DNA from: Actinomycetota bacterium
GTDB taxonomy: Bacteria; Actinomycetota; Actinomycetes; Actinomycetales; Microbacteriaceae
Length of the DNA: 64,000 nucleotides
Assembly (NCBI GenBank): GCA_018268455.1
Contig: JAFDWM010000290.1
Coordinates: 207,493 to 271,492 of the forward strand
Direction: 5' to 3'
The notes beneath the pieces are model-generated. The model saw nothing but the letters and a program-made list of their open reading frames with translations. It had not been told where the DNA came from and did no database searches. Below, one piece after another: positions 10,555 to 20,425 of this stretch (position 1 is the stretch's first letter; the number at the start of each line of letters is the position of its first letter). Position numbers and translations under genes: made by a program.

Positions 10555-11493
10555 TCAGAACCCCAGCCGGCCCAGCTGCTTCGGGTCGCGCTGCCACTCC
10601 TTGGCGACCTTGACATGCAGCCCGAGGAACACCCGGGTGCCGAGGAGCTCCTCGATGCCGACGCGGGCGGTCGCTCCGACCTCGCGCAGCCGGGCCCCCT
10701 TGCGGCCGATGATGATCGCCTTCTGGCTGTCCCTCTCCACGACGATCGAGGCATGCACGTCGGTGAGGTCGGAGTCCTCACGCGCCGAGACGTCGTCCAC
10801 GACGACCGCGATCGAGTGCGGCAGCTCGTCGCGCACGCCCTCGAGTGCGGCCTCGCGGATCATCTCGGCGATGCGGTCGGACACGGACTCGTCGGTGACC
10901 ACATCATCGTCGTAGAGTGCGGGACCCACCGGCATGAGCGCGAGCACCTCGTCAGCGAGCACGTCCAGCTGCACCCGGGTGAGCGCGGACAGCGGGATGA
11001 CCGCGGCCCAGTCCTCACGGAGGGCGTCGACCTCCATCAGCCGCTCGGTGATCTCCTCGCGCTCCGCCACGTCGACCTTGGTCACGATCGCGATCTTCTT
11101 GGCCCGCGCGTACCCGTCCAGCGACGCCGCGATGCGACGGTCGCCCGGCCCGACCTTCTCGGTCGCCGGAACGCAGAAGCCGATCACGTCGACGTCACCG
11201 AGCACCTGCTCGACGAGGTCGTTCAGGCGCTCCCCGAGAAGGGTGCGCGGACGATGGATCCCGGGGGTGTCGACGATCACGAGCTGCCCGTCGGGGCGGT
11301 TCACGATCCCGCGGATCGCGCGGCGGGTCGTCTGCGGCTTCTCGCTGGTGATGGCGATCTTCTCCCCCACCAGCGCATTCGTGAGAGTGGATTTGCCCAC
11401 ATTCGGGCGGCCCACGAACGTGACGAACCCGCTGCGGTGCACGACCTCGTCGGTTTCAGCCTCGCCGGTTCCGGCCTCGCGCTCATCGGTCAT
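10555..11493 (-). CDS. era: GTPase Era
   Basis: Ribosome-assembly GTPase that binds the 3' end of 16S rRNA. The 312 residues show G1 GRPNVGKS (28-35), G3 DTPGIHRP, G4 (TKVD) and the C-terminal KH domain with IIIGRKGARLREVG. The ATG at 11493 overlaps the end of the CorC-like gene by 11 bases; an upstream extension would run deep into that gene. It ends one base before the oxidoreductase start. Co-localisation with ybeY and phoH is the usual actinobacterial arrangement. Confidence 0.96.
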   Translation of the reverse strand: MTDEREAGTGEAETDEVVHRSGFVTFVGRPNVGKSTLTNALVGEKIAITSEKPQTTRRAIRGIVNRPDGQLVIVDTPGIHRPRTLLGERLNDLVEQVLGDVDVIGFCVPATEKVGPGDRRIAASLDGYARAKKIAIVTKVDVAEREEITERLMEVDALREDWAAVIPLSALTRVQLDVLADEVLALMPVGPALYDDDVVTDESVSDRIAEMIREAALEGVRDELPHSIAVVVDDVSAREDSDLTDVHASIVVERDSQKAIIIGRKGARLREVGATARVGIEELLGTRVFLGLHVKVAKEWQRDPKQLGRLGF

Positions 11494-12799
11494 CGTGCTT
11501 CTCCTTGCCGGACCGCTCGGATCCATCCTGATCCTCCGCGAGCGGCTCCTCGGCCCGCTCCACGAAGACGTATTCGATGCCCCGGCCGCGCCCTCGCGAG
11601 ACGCCGCCGGTGAGGAGGAGCCCGCGCACGACAGCGGTCGCGCCGGGAGTGGGGATGCGGCCGAGCTCCTTGCCGAGCAGACCGCCGATCGAGTCGACGT
11701 CGTCGTCCTCGAGCTCGATGCCGAACAGCTCACCGACGTCCTCCGGGCTGAGCCGGCCGCTCACCCGATAGCGTCCCGGCCCCACCTCCACGACCTCCGC
11801 GCTGCGACGGTCGTACTCGTCGGAGATCTCGCCGACGAGCTCCTCGATGAGGTCCTCCATCGTCACGAGCCCCGCGATGCCGCCGTGCTCGTCGATGACG
11901 ATGCACACGTGCACGGCCTCGCGCTTCATCTGCTGCAGCAGCGTCTCCGCACGCATGGACTCGGGCACGAAGACGGCAGGGCGCGCGATCTGGCGCACGG
12001 ACTCCGCTCGCCAGCTGAGGTCGTCACGGTACGCGAACTGCACCAGATCCTTCAGATACAGCACCCCGACCACGTCGTCCGCATCGTCGTCGACGACGGG
12101 GATCCGCGAGATCCCCTGTCCGAGGAAGATGTCCATCGCCTCGGAGGTCGTGGCCGCATGATCGACGGTCACCATGTCGGTGCGCGGCACCATGATCGCG
12201 CGCACGTACTGGTCGGTGAAGTCGAACACCGAATGGATGAGCTCGCGGTCATCGGCCTCGATCAGGTCGTTCGACGCGGCCTCGTCGACCATGCTGAGCA
12301 GCTGCTCCTCGCTGGCGAACGTGCTGCGTCCGGTGCCCGGGGTGACGCGGCTGCCGAACACGGCCAGGGCCTGGGCCAGCGGACCGAGGATCATGCGCAC
12401 GCCCCGCACGGTCGGCGCGCAGGCGCGCAGCAGGGCGTCGGCGTGTGCACGGCCGAACGAGCGCGGGCTCGCCCCGACGAGCACGAACGTGGTGCCGGTC
12501 ATGAGCACCGCGGCGGCGAGCATCGCCCACCAGATCTGGTCGTCGAACAGCAGCACGAACGCGACCGTGACGAGCACCGCGGCGGTCGTCTCCGCGAGCA
12601 CGCGGATGAACGAGACCGCGTTCGCGTGCGTCTCGGGGTCGTCGGCGATGCGGGTCAGCGCGGCCGCATGGCGCCCGTCGGATCCGAGTTCTGCGATGTC
12701 GGCGCGCGAGGTCACCGACAGCGCCGCGTCGATCGCCGCCATGAGACCGCCGAAGGCGACCAGCAGCACCGCCCCGGCGAGCAGCAGGATTGCGGTCAT
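11483..12799 (-). CDS. CNNM/CorC-HlyC family protein with CBS pair
   Basis: A 438-residue membrane protein: an N-terminal CNNM (DUF21) domain with about four helices (residues 1-130), a CBS pair (about 190-330; IMVPRTDM, GISRIPVV, VCIVIDEHGGIAGLVTMEDL) and the C-terminal CorC_HlyC domain. Related proteins are magnesium or divalent-metal efflux components. The start overlaps the ybeY stop by 4 bases and the end overlaps era. Confidence 0.9.
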   Translation of the reverse strand: MTAILLLAGAVLLVAFGGLMAAIDAALSVTSRADIAELGSDGRHAAALTRIADDPETHANAVSFIRVLAETTAAVLVTVAFVLLFDDQIWWAMLAAAVLMTGTTFVLVGASPRSFGRAHADALLRACAPTVRGVRMILGPLAQALAVFGSRVTPGTGRSTFASEEQLLSMVDEAASNDLIEADDRELIHSVFDFTDQYVRAIMVPRTDMVTVDHAATTSEAMDIFLGQGISRIPVVDDDADDVVGVLYLKDLVQFAYRDDLSWRAESVRQIARPAVFVPESMRAETLLQQMKREAVHVCIVIDEHGGIAGLVTMEDLIEELVGEISDEYDRRSAEVVEVGPGRYRVSGRLSPEDVGELFGIELEDDDVDSIGGLLGKELGRIPTPGATAVVRGLLLTGGVSRGRGRGIEYVFVERAEEPLAEDQDGSERSGKEKHDDR

Positions 12800-13260
12800 C
12801 GCCCCTGGTGGCGTTCGTCGGCGCCGAAGCCGGCGATGAGCTCGCGCTGCAGGCCAAACATCTCCTTCTCGTCCTCGGGTTCGGCGTGGTCGAAGCCGAG
12901 CAGGTGCAGCAGTCCGTGCGTGGTGAGCAGGATCAGCTCATCCATCAGCGTGTGCTTGGCCGCGGCGGCCTGGGTCTCGGCGACCTGCGGGCACAGCACG
13001 ATATCGCCCAGCAGACCGGGGGGCGTGGGGCGGTCGACGGTGCCGGGACGCAGCTCGTCCATCGGGAAGCTCAGCACGTCGGTGGGCCCCGGCTCGTCCA
13101 TCCACTGCACGTGCAGCGCCTCCATGGCGCCCTCGTCGACGAGCACGATCGCGACGTCGGCGTCGGCGCTGACGTTGAGCTCGGCGAGATTGCGCTCGGT
13201 GAGGCGCAGCAGCACCGTCTCGTCGACGGCGATGGCCGACTCGTTGTTGATCTCGATCAC
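12796..13260 (-). CDS. ybeY: rRNA maturation endoribonuclease YbeY
   Basis: Zinc-dependent single-strand endoribonuclease for 16S rRNA 3' processing and ribosome quality control. The 154 residues carry the signature HGLLHLLGFDH, whose three histidines bind the metal, and the TDVLSFPMDE motif. Stop and start overlap its neighbours phoH and the CorC-like gene by 4 bases each, so the group is tightly coupled. Confidence 0.95.
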   Translation of the reverse strand: MIEINNESAIAVDETVLLRLTERNLAELNVSADADVAIVLVDEGAMEALHVQWMDEPGPTDVLSFPMDELRPGTVDRPTPPGLLGDIVLCPQVAETQAAAAKHTLMDELILLTTHGLLHLLGFDHAEPEDEKEMFGLQRELIAGFGADERHQGR

Positions 13261-14342
13261 TTCAGGCCTCGTTTCGGCATACGGTCTCGGGGGCCGGGAC
13301 GCTGCATCCCGGCGCGACGGTCGGCACGGTTCGCGAACTGCGCGGCCTCGTCGCGCTCGGCGCGCGCGGCCGTGCGCTGCTCGTCGTATTCCGTGTATGC
13401 GTCGACGATGCGTCCGACCAGCGAGTGCCGCACGACGTCGTCGCTCGTGAGCCGGGAGAAGTGGATGTCGTCGATCTCCTTGAGCACCCGGGTGACCAGG
13501 CGAAGGCCGCTCGCACCGGTCGGCAGATCCACCTGGGTGATGTCGCCCGTGACCACCATGCGCGTGCCGAAGCCGAGTCGGGTGAGGAACATCTTCATCT
13601 GCTCCGGCGTGGTGTTCTGCGCCTCATCGAGCACGACGAAGGAGTCATTGAGCGTACGACCACGCATATACGCCAGGGGCGCCACCTCGATCGTGCCCGT
13701 CGCCATGAGCTTCGGGACGATCTCCGGATCCATCATCTCGTTCAGGGCGTCGTAGAGCGGGCGCAGGTACGGGTCGATCTTGTCCGTCAAGGTGCCGGGG
13801 AGGAAACCGAGCCGCTCCCCCGCCTCGACCGCCGGGCGGGTGAGGATGATCCGTTCCACCTCCTTGCGCTGCAGCGCCTGCACGGCCTTCGCCATCGCGA
13901 GGTAGGTCTTGCCGGTGCCGGCCGGTCCGATGCCGAACACGATGGTGTTCTGCTCGATCGCGTCGACGTACTCCTTCTGGCCAAGCGTCTTGGGCCGGAT
14001 CACCCGGTTGCGCGTGGAGAGGATCGCCTCGCCGAGCACCTCACTGGGACGCACCCCCTCACGCTCGAGCATGCGCGCCGACTGCGCGACGTCGCTCGGT
14101 GCGAGCGCGTGCCCGGATCGGGTCAGCGCGATGAGCTCGTCGACGAGCTTCTGCGCCGCACCGACCGCTTCCGGCGCGCCGGTGAGCGTGAGTTCGTTGC
14201 CGCGAACGAGCACGTCGACCGCGGGATGCTCCTTCTCGAGCATGCGCAGCAGGCGATCCTGCGGGCCGAGCAGCTGCACCATCGCGATGCCGTCCACCTC
14301 GATCCGGGCCGTGGTGGATCCGGCCGTGTCGTCAGAAGCCAA
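13257..14342 (-). CDS. phoH: PhoH-like ATPase (PhoH/YbeZ type)
   Basis: P-loop ATPase of the PhoH family, commonly next to ybeY and linked to RNA processing. Walker A is GPAGTGKT (about 139-146), with ILTRPAVEAGE and the Walker B-like VVLDEAQN. I chose the TTG at 14342 because GAGGAG lies 10 bases upstream, giving 361 residues with a short N-terminal domain; the next in-frame ATG (14282) has no better site. It overlaps the HIT gene by 11 bases. Confidence 0.92.
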   Translation of the reverse strand: MASDDTAGSTTARIEVDGIAMVQLLGPQDRLLRMLEKEHPAVDVLVRGNELTLTGAPEAVGAAQKLVDELIALTRSGHALAPSDVAQSARMLEREGVRPSEVLGEAILSTRNRVIRPKTLGQKEYVDAIEQNTIVFGIGPAGTGKTYLAMAKAVQALQRKEVERIILTRPAVEAGERLGFLPGTLTDKIDPYLRPLYDALNEMMDPEIVPKLMATGTIEVAPLAYMRGRTLNDSFVVLDEAQNTTPEQMKMFLTRLGFGTRMVVTGDITQVDLPTGASGLRLVTRVLKEIDDIHFSRLTSDDVVRHSLVGRIVDAYTEYDEQRTAARAERDEAAQFANRADRRAGMQRPGPRDRMPKRGLK

Positions 14343-14679
14343 CGAGCTTGTTCTCCTCGAGATTGCCGAGCACATGGGCGTGCACGTGGAAGACGGACTG
14401 CGCGACGCTCGCGCCGTTGTTGAAGATGAGCCGGTATTCGCCGTTGGCGTGGTCGACGGCGATCTGCTTCGCCGCGGCGACGATCTTCGCCATTAGCCCC
14501 GGGTCGCCGGCGGCGAGCTCGGTGACGTCGCGGTACTGCGCGGACTTGGGGATGACCAGCACGTGCAGCGGCGCCTGTGGGTTGATGTCGCGGATCGCGA
14601 AGACGTCGTCGGTCTCCAGGAGGATCTCGCCGGGGATCTCCCCGTTCAGGATGCGCGTGAAGATCGAGGGTTCGCTCAT
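14332..14679 (-). CDS. HIT family nucleotide-binding protein (HinT-like)
   Basis: A 115-residue histidine-triad protein; it has SIFTRILNGEIPGEI at the N terminus and the triad-like HVHAHVLG near the C terminus. HinT-type proteins hydrolyse purine nucleoside phosphoramidates. It sits inside the hrcA-era cluster but also has its own likely leaderless promoter (-10 at 14686-14691). Confidence 0.92.
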   Translation of the reverse strand: MSEPSIFTRILNGEIPGEILLETDDVFAIRDINPQAPLHVLVIPKSAQYRDVTELAAGDPGLMAKIVAAAKQIAVDHANGEYRLIFNNGASVAQSVFHVHAHVLGNLEENKLVGF

Positions 14680-14685
14680 GCGATC

Positions 14686-14691
14686 AGTCTA
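14686..14691 (-). promoter_or_regulatory. -10 box for HIT-phoH-ybeY-corC-era
   Basis: TAGACT on the minus strand, 6 bases before the HIT ATG at 14679. It lies between rsmE and HIT, so the downstream group can probably be expressed independently of HrcA. Confidence 0.6.
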
Positions 14692-14717
14692 TCCGCGCGG
14701 TGCCGAGCGACGGCGGG

Positions 14718-15446
14718 CTACCAGCGGCCGCGCGCGACGTTGAGCACGGCGATCGCGGCGGGACCCGCGGTCGAGGTGCGCAGCACCGTGTCGCCGAGCA
14801 GCACCCGCTCGGCCCCCGCGGCGACGAGCCGCTCGATCTCCTCGGGCGAGATGCCGCCCTCGGGGCCGACGACGAGCACGATGTCGCGCTCATCCGGGAT
14901 CAGCGCGGACAGCGCCGCGGGCGCGGTCGGATCCAGGATCAGCACCCGCTGCGTCTCCGCACGGCGGGCGAGTTCGGCAGTGGATGCGACCGTCGCGACC
15001 TCGGGGATCCAGCTGCGATGCGCCTGCTTCGCGGCTTCGCGCACGATCGTCGCCCAGCGCTCACGGCCCTTCGCCGCCTTCACCCCGTCCCAGCGGGACA
15101 CGCTGCGTGCGGCCTGCCAGGGCACGATCTCGTCGACGCCGAGTTCGCAGGCAGCCTGCACGGCGAGCTCGTCGCGATCACCCTTCGCCAGCGCCTGCAC
15201 GAGCACGATGCGCGGATCAGGGCGCGGGTCCTCCCGGCGCGACAGGATCCGCACCTCGACGAGCGCCGGAGCGACCGAGGCGACCTCGCCGTGCAGCCAT
15301 ACGCCGGCGCCGTCACCGAGGGTGACCGGTTCGCCGACGCGCACGCGACGGACGACCGCGGCGTGCTTGGCCTCTGCGCCGGTCAGCGGCACCACGCCGC
15401 CCGGCTGCGCGGCGGACGCGGCCGCGGTGACGAAGTGCAGCGCCAT
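14718..15446 (-). CDS. rsmE: 16S rRNA m3U1498 methyltransferase
   Basis: SPOUT-class methyltransferase for U1498 of 16S rRNA. The 242 residues end with the knot motifs VLVVGPEGGISPEE and LLGDTVLRTSTAGPAAI, which bind S-adenosylmethionine; the N-terminal part is the PUA-like domain. It starts one base after the dnaJ stop, so the two are co-transcribed, the normal actinobacterial order. Confidence 0.94.
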   Translation of the reverse strand: MALHFVTAAASAAQPGGVVPLTGAEAKHAAVVRRVRVGEPVTLGDGAGVWLHGEVASVAPALVEVRILSRREDPRPDPRIVLVQALAKGDRDELAVQAACELGVDEIVPWQAARSVSRWDGVKAAKGRERWATIVREAAKQAHRSWIPEVATVASTAELARRAETQRVLILDPTAPAALSALIPDERDIVLVVGPEGGISPEEIERLVAAGAERVLLGDTVLRTSTAGPAAIAVLNVARGRW

Positions 15447-15447
15447 G

Positions 15448-16554
15448 TCAGGCCCGGAAGCGATCGCGCAGCTTGGAGAACAGGCCCTGGTGGAACTCTG
15501 CGAGCTTCGGTGCCGGTGCCTTGGTGCGCTTGGCGAAGTCCTCGATGATCTGGCGCTGCTTGTGATCGAGCTTGGTGGGGGTGAGCACCTGCACGCCGAC
15601 GCGGAGGTCGCCGCGCTGGGTGCCGCGCAGCGGGGTGATGCCGCGGCCCTTGATGGTGAGCACGTCGCCCGACTGCAGGCCCTGGCGGATCTCGAGGTCG
15701 ACCGGCCCGTCGAGGGACTCGATCGTCGTCGTCGCGCCGAGGATCGCGTCGCTCATCGCCACCTCGAGGGTCGCGAGCAGGTCATCCCCCTCGCGGCTGA
15801 AGCGCGCATGCGGCTGCACCGAGACCTCGATGTAGAGATCCCCGTTGGGCCCGCCGGCGCGGCCGACCTCGCCGGATCCGGGCAGCTGCAGACGCAGCCC
15901 GGTCTCGACACCCGCGGGGATGTCCAGGCCGACCGTGCGCCGCGAGCGCACCCGGCCCTGGCCGTTGCAGGTCTGGCAGGGGAACGGGATCGTGGTGCCG
16001 TAGCCCTCGCAGGATCCGCAGGGCGCGGTGGTGACGACGTTGCCCAGCAGGCTGCGCACCTGCTGCTGCACGTGACCGGATCCACCGCAGATGTCGCAGG
16101 TGACCGGCGACGTGCCCTCCTGGCAGCACGATCCCTGGCAGGTCTCGCAGAGCACCGCGGTGTCGACCTCGATGTCCCTGTGCACGCCGAAGACGACGTC
16201 TCCGAGTTCGAGCGTGACGCGCACGAGGGCATCCTGACCGCGTTCGCGGCGCGAGCGCGGCCGGGCGGCCCGGGCTCCCCCGCCGCCGAAGAAGGTCTCG
16301 AAGATGTCGCCGAACCCGCCGAACCCGCCGAATCCCGCGTTGCCGTTCTGGTCGCCGCCCATGTCGTAGCGGCGGCGCGAGTCGGCGTCGCTGAGCACGT
16401 CGTAGGCGTGCGTGACGAGCTTGAACCGCTCTGCCGCGTCCTCGCTCGGGTTGACGTCGGGGTGCAGCTGACGCGCGAGCCGCCGGTATGCCTTCTTGAT
16501 CTCGTCCTCGCTCGCATCGCGCGAGACGCCGAGGACCTCGTAGTGATCCGCCAC
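15448..16554 (-). CDS. dnaJ: chaperone protein DnaJ
   Basis: Hsp40 co-chaperone of DnaK. It has a J domain with HPD (about residue 32; [11 protein letters not shown]), a Gly/Phe-rich linker ([10 protein letters not shown]), four zinc-finger repeats ([32 protein letters not shown]) and the C-terminal substrate domains; 368 residues. The first repeat ends in Cys instead of Gly and is followed by another Cys. GTG start with GGAAAGG upstream. Downstream of hrcA, so under CIRCE control. Confidence 0.96.
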   Translation of the reverse strand: MADHYEVLGVSRDASEDEIKKAYRRLARQLHPDVNPSEDAAERFKLVTHAYDVLSDADSRRRYDMGGDQNGNAGFGGFGGFGDIFETFFGGGGARAARPRSRRERGQDALVRVTLELGDVVFGVHRDIEVDTAVLCETCQGSCCQEGTSPVTCDICGGSGHVQQQVRSLLGNVVTTAPCGSCEGYGTTIPFPCQTCNGQGRVRSRRTVGLDIPAGVETGLRLQLPGSGEVGRAGGPNGDLYIEVSVQPHARFSREGDDLLATLEVAMSDAILGATTTIESLDGPVDLEIRQGLQSGDVLTIKGRGITPLRGTQRGDLRVGVQVLTPTKLDHKQRQIIEDFAKRTKAPAPKLAEFHQGLFSKLRDRFRA

Positions 16555-16604
16555 TGTCGCCTTTCCGGGCCGCCGTTCGGCGGCGCGTGTGTTCGTACGG
16601 CCGC

Positions 16605-17639
16605 TCAGCGGCCGTTCTCGTCCTCTTCGAGCAGCTTCGACAGGTAGCGGGCCACGGCCCGCGCCGCTGCGAGATTGCTCGGGTAGTCCATCCGGGTCGG
16701 TCCCATCACGCCCACGCGTGCGGTGCCACCGGGGGTCAGGTAGTCGCTGGCCACGATCGACGCCTCACCGAGGCCGAATGCCGCGTTCTCCGTGCCGATG
16801 CTCGCCGCGAGTCCGTGCTCGTCGACGCGCATCTCACTCATCAGCCGCAGCAGCGTGACCTGCTCTTCGATCGCCTCGAGGAGCGGGTGGATGCTTCCGC
16901 GGAAGTCGTGCTCGCGCCGGGCGAGTGTCGCCGCCCCCGCCATCACCAGGCGCTCCTGCCGGAACTCGGCGAGCTCCTCGGCGACCGCGCGCAGCACGGC
17001 GGCCCGCGCCGCGTCGATGCGCGGACCGTAGGAGGTGTCCGCCGCCGCCTCCACGCGCTCCGCCCCTCGGCGCACGGAGCGACCGGTGAGCAGCTCGGTG
17101 ATGACCGCACGCAGCAGCCCGAGCTCGGGTTCGTCCAGGTCGGCCGGCAACGGCACGATCCGCTGGGACACCCCGCCGGCATCCGTCACCAGCACGATCA
17201 GGAGGCGGTTCGCCGCGAGCGCGACGAGCTCGACGTGGGTGATGTGCGCCCGGGCGAATGACGGGTACTGCGCGAGCGCGACCTGTCCGGTGAGCCGGGT
17301 GAGCACCCGCACGGTGCGCACCATGAGGTCGTCGAGATCGGCGGGATCCGCGAGGAACGCCGTGATCGCGCTGCGCTGGGCCGCGGAGAGCGGACGCACC
17401 TGCGCGAGGTGGTCGACGAACACCCGATAGCCCTTGTCGGTCGGCACCCGACCCGACGAGGTGTGCGGGGCGGCGATGAGATCCTCGTCCTCGAGCTGCG
17501 CCATGTCGTTGCGGATCGTGGCGGCCGACACCCCGAAGGCGTGGCGTTCCACGATCGAGCGGCTGCCGACCGGCTCGTTCGTCTCGACGTAGTCCTCGAC
17601 GATGGCGCGGAGCACCTGGAGTCCTCGTTCAGAGACCAT
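16605..17639 (-). CDS. hrcA: heat-inducible transcription repressor HrcA
   Basis: Repressor that binds CIRCE operators and controls class I heat-shock genes. The 344 residues begin with [20 protein letters not shown] and the winged-helix DNA-binding part ([23 protein letters not shown]), followed by the GAF-like dimerisation domain. GAGGAGGAG lies just before the ATG. A CIRCE element 15 bases upstream implies autorepression of hrcA-dnaJ. Confidence 0.96.
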   Translation of the reverse strand: MVSERGLQVLRAIVEDYVETNEPVGSRSIVERHAFGVSAATIRNDMAQLEDEDLIAAPHTSSGRVPTDKGYRVFVDHLAQVRPLSAAQRSAITAFLADPADLDDLMVRTVRVLTRLTGQVALAQYPSFARAHITHVELVALAANRLLIVLVTDAGGVSQRIVPLPADLDEPELGLLRAVITELLTGRSVRRGAERVEAAADTSYGPRIDAARAAVLRAVAEELAEFRQERLVMAGAATLARREHDFRGSIHPLLEAIEEQVTLLRLMSEMRVDEHGLAASIGTENAAFGLGEASIVASDYLTPGGTARVGVMGPTRMDYPSNLAAARAVARYLSKLLEEDENGR

Positions 17640-17654
17640 CGCTCCTCCTCACCG

Positions 17655-17681
17655 CTGGCACTCGTGCGTCCTGAGTGCCAA
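17655..17681 (-). promoter_or_regulatory. CIRCE operator of hrcA-dnaJ
   Basis: TTGGCACTC, 9 bases, GAGTGCCAG on the minus strand, an exact inverted repeat in its GGCACTC core and with the canonical 9-base spacer. It lies between the ATG and a possible -10 (TAGGAT, 17684-17689), where a bound repressor would block RNA polymerase. Confidence 0.9.
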
Positions 17682-17739
17682 TCCTATCGCGTCGTGCACG
17701 CGCCACGCTCAGCAACCCGGCCGGATCCGCACGCGCTTC

Positions 17740-17745
17740 TAAGAT
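17740..17745 (+). promoter_or_regulatory. -10 box for the carboxylesterase
   Basis: TAAGAT followed by 6 bases and the ATG at 17752; a leaderless start is likely. Confidence 0.6.
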
Positions 17746-17751
17746 GTGGCC

Positions 17752-19191
17752 ATGGATCACGACGTCGTGCGCACGAGGATCTCCTCCGGCGAGCTCCTGG
17801 GGCGCCGTGCGGACGGGATCGACCGCCATCTCGGCATCCCATACGCTGCACCGCCGTTCGGCCCGGGACGATTCCGGCCACCTCAGCCCGTGGCACCGTG
17901 GAGCGAGCCCCGCGACGCCGATGCCTTCGGACCGACGGCGCCGCAGCTGCCGTACGGTGCGGCGCTCGCGGAGATCCTCGGCACCGTCCGCATCGATGGG
18001 GACGACATCCTCACCGCGAACGTATGGAGCCCGGCCGGCGCCGACGCCGCACCCGTGGTCCTGTGGATCCACGGCGGCGCGCTCGAACGCGGCGCCGCCG
18101 CGCTGTCGATGTACGACGGCTCCGCCTTCGCGCGGGACGGCATCGTGTTCGTCAGCATCAACTACCGGCTGGGATCCGAGGGGTTCTCGGTGCTGGACGG
18201 CGCGCCCCGCAACCTGGGCATCCAGGACGCGGTGGCGGCACTGCACTGGGTGCGCGACGAGATCACGACCTTCGGCGGCGACCCCGACCGCATCACGCTC
18301 ATGGGCGAATCCGCGGGTGGCGCGATCGTCGCCGCGCTGCTCGCCCGCGAGGACACCCGCTCACTGGTGCGCGCCGGAATCATCCAGTCCGGCCCGTTGC
18401 ACGCGCAGCGCCCCGAACGGGCGGGGCGCGTCTCCCGGCAGCTGGCGAAGAGGCTCGGCGTGGCGCCGACGCGGGAGGCGTTCGCGGCCCTGGACCCCGA
18501 GGTGCTCCTGGAAGCACGCCGCGCCCAGGCCGCCGGGTCGTCGCCGATGGGCGGAGCGCCCGGCTTCCAGTTCGCGATCGATCCGGAGTCACTGCCGCAG
18601 TCACCGCACGAGGCGCTCGCCGACGCCGATGTCCCGCTGCTGATCGGCACGAACGCCGACGAATACCGGCTCTGGTTCCCGCCCGCCGCGCTCGCCGCGA
18701 TCCGGCCTCTGAAGCTGCTGCTCGCCCGGCTCGCGCTGCGGATCCCGGCCGCTGCGGCACGGTCCGTGCGAGCGGATCATCCCGGTGCGAGTACCGGAGA
18801 GGTGTTCGGGCAGCTCGCCACCGACCTGCTGCTGCGGGCACCGGCGACCCGGATCGCGCGCGCCCGCACGGCGCCGACCTACGTCTACGAGTTCGCCTGG
18901 CCGAGTCCGGTGCGCGATCTGGGGGCCGCGCATGCCCTGGAGCTGCCCTTCGTCTTCGACCGGCTCGGCGACCCGGAAAGCGCCCGGATCACGGGCGCCG
19001 GGGCGCCGCAGGCCCTGGCGTCCGCGATGCACGACGCGTGGGTGCGGTTCATCCGCGACGGCGACCCTGGCTGGCCTGCGTTCGCGCGGGAGCGCACCGC
19101 TGCGCTGTTCTCCGGCACCGGAGCGGATCCGACCATCGCAGCGCAGCGACGCGCGGCGACGCTCGAGCTGCTGCCCGATCTGAAGGTGTGA
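17752..19191 (+). CDS. type B carboxylesterase (alpha/beta hydrolase)
   Basis: A 479-residue cytoplasmic esterase of the carboxylesterase/lipase type B family. It has the YAAPPFGPGRFRPP start motif, the oxyanion-hole WIHGGALERG and the nucleophile elbow GESAGG. No signal peptide. Substrate unknown; homologues hydrolyse p-nitrobenzyl and other esters. The ATG at 17752 is preferred over a GTG at 17746 because of the -10 spacing. It lies divergent from hrcA and convergent with hemW. Confidence 0.88.
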   Translation: MDHDVVRTRISSGELLGRRADGIDRHLGIPYAAPPFGPGRFRPPQPVAPWSEPRDADAFGPTAPQLPYGAALAEILGTVRIDGDDILTANVWSPAGADAAPVVLWIHGGALERGAAALSMYDGSAFARDGIVFVSINYRLGSEGFSVLDGAPRNLGIQDAVAALHWVRDEITTFGGDPDRITLMGESAGGAIVAALLAREDTRSLVRAGIIQSGPLHAQRPERAGRVSRQLAKRLGVAPTREAFAALDPEVLLEARRAQAAGSSPMGGAPGFQFAIDPESLPQSPHEALADADVPLLIGTNADEYRLWFPPAALAAIRPLKLLLARLALRIPAAAARSVRADHPGASTGEVFGQLATDLLLRAPATRIARARTAPTYVYEFAWPSPVRDLGAAHALELPFVFDRLGDPESARITGAGAPQALASAMHDAWVRFIRDGDPGWPAFARERTAALFSGTGADPTIAAQRRAATLELLPDLKV

Positions 19192-19198
19192 GCCCCGG

Positions 19199-20425
19199 TC
19201 AGTCCGTGAGCGTACGCACCACCGCGTCGGCGAGCAGACGCCCGCGCAGCGTGAGCACCACAGTGCCGCGCAGCGCGGCGACGGGATCGACGAGCCCGTC
19301 GGCGATGAGCCCCGCCACCCGCGGACGCGCGTCGGGCTCGAGCCGGTCCACGGGAAGCCCCTCGGCCATCCGGGTGCGCAGCAGGATCCGCTCCAGGTTC
19401 GCGGCATCCGGATCCGGCCGCTCGGTGCCTGCCGCGGGCGACTCCCCGGCGGCCAGCCGCTGCGCATAGGCGGCGGGATGCTTCACGTTCCACCAGCGCA
19501 GTCCTGCGACGTGGCTGTGCGCGCCGGGCCCGAACCCCCACCAGTCGGTGCCGCGCCAGTACGCCATGTTGTGCCGGGAACGCTGATCGCGGTCCGTCCC
19601 GCGCCGCGCCCAGTTGCTGACCTCGTACCAGTCGAAGCCGTCGCCGGCGAGCAGCTCGTCCGCGAGCTCGTACATGTCGGCCTGCAGGTCGTCGTCCGGC
19701 GCGGGCACCTCACCGCGGCGGATCTGCCGGGCGAGCTTCGTACCGTCCTCGATGATCAGCGCGTACGCCGAGATGTGATCGGGTTCGAGCCGGATCGCGG
19801 TCTCCAGCGACGCACGCCAGTCGTCGAGCGACTCCCCCGGCGCCCCGTAGATGAGGTCGACACTGACCGCGAGACCGGCCTCCCTGGCCCAGCGCACCGC
19901 GGTGCGCACGTTCTCGGGACGGTGCGTGCGGTCCAGAGCCGCGAGCACGTGCGGAACCGATGACTGCATGCCGATCGACATGCGCGTCACGCCCGCGGCG
20001 GCGAGTTCGGCGACGACCTCCGGGGTGACGGTGTCGGGATTGGCCTCCACGGTGACCTCGGCATCGCCGGCGATGCCGAACGCGTCGACGGCGGCCCCGA
20101 GCATGCGGGCGAGGTCACCGGCGGGCAGCAGTGTCGGCGTGCCCCCGCCGAAGAACACGGTGTCCATCGGCCGCAGCGCGCCCGCCTCATCGAGCACCGC
20201 GCGGGCGAGGTCGATCTCGCGGATCAGCGTGTCGGCATAGGCATCCTGACGGGCTCCGCGCAGTTCCGAGGCGGTGTAGGTGTTGAAGTCGCAGTAGCCG
20301 CAGCGCACCCGGCAAAACGGCACGTGCAGGTATGCGGAGAACGCGGCGTGCGGATCGATCCGCAGATCGGCGGGCAGGCGCCCGTCCGGCGGCGCCGGGT
20401 CCCCCAGCGGCAGGGGTCCTGCCAT
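19199..20425 (-). CDS. hemW: radical SAM haem chaperone HemW
   Basis: Radical SAM protein of the HemN-like family; HemW binds haem and delivers it to respiratory proteins. The 408 residues contain CRVRCGYC (the CxxxCxxC cluster site), FFGGGTPTLL, and the HemN C-terminal domain. The HemW-type cluster motif (three cysteines, then Asp-Phe) rather than the CxxxCxxCxC of true HemN supports HemW. Its ATG overlaps the stop of the DUF1990 gene (TGATG). Confidence 0.93.
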   Translation of the reverse strand: MAGPLPLGDPAPPDGRLPADLRIDPHAAFSAYLHVPFCRVRCGYCDFNTYTASELRGARQDAYADTLIREIDLARAVLDEAGALRPMDTVFFGGGTPTLLPAGDLARMLGAAVDAFGIAGDAEVTVEANPDTVTPEVVAELAAAGVTRMSIGMQSSVPHVLAALDRTHRPENVRTAVRWAREAGLAVSVDLIYGAPGESLDDWRASLETAIRLEPDHISAYALIIEDGTKLARQIRRGEVPAPDDDLQADMYELADELLAGDGFDWYEVSNWARRGTDRDQRSRHNMAYWRGTDWWGFGPGAHSHVAGLRWWNVKHPAAYAQRLAAGESPAAGTERPDPDAANLERILLRTRMAEGLPVDRLEPDARPRVAGLIADGLVDPVAALRGTVVLTLRGRLLADAVVRTLTD

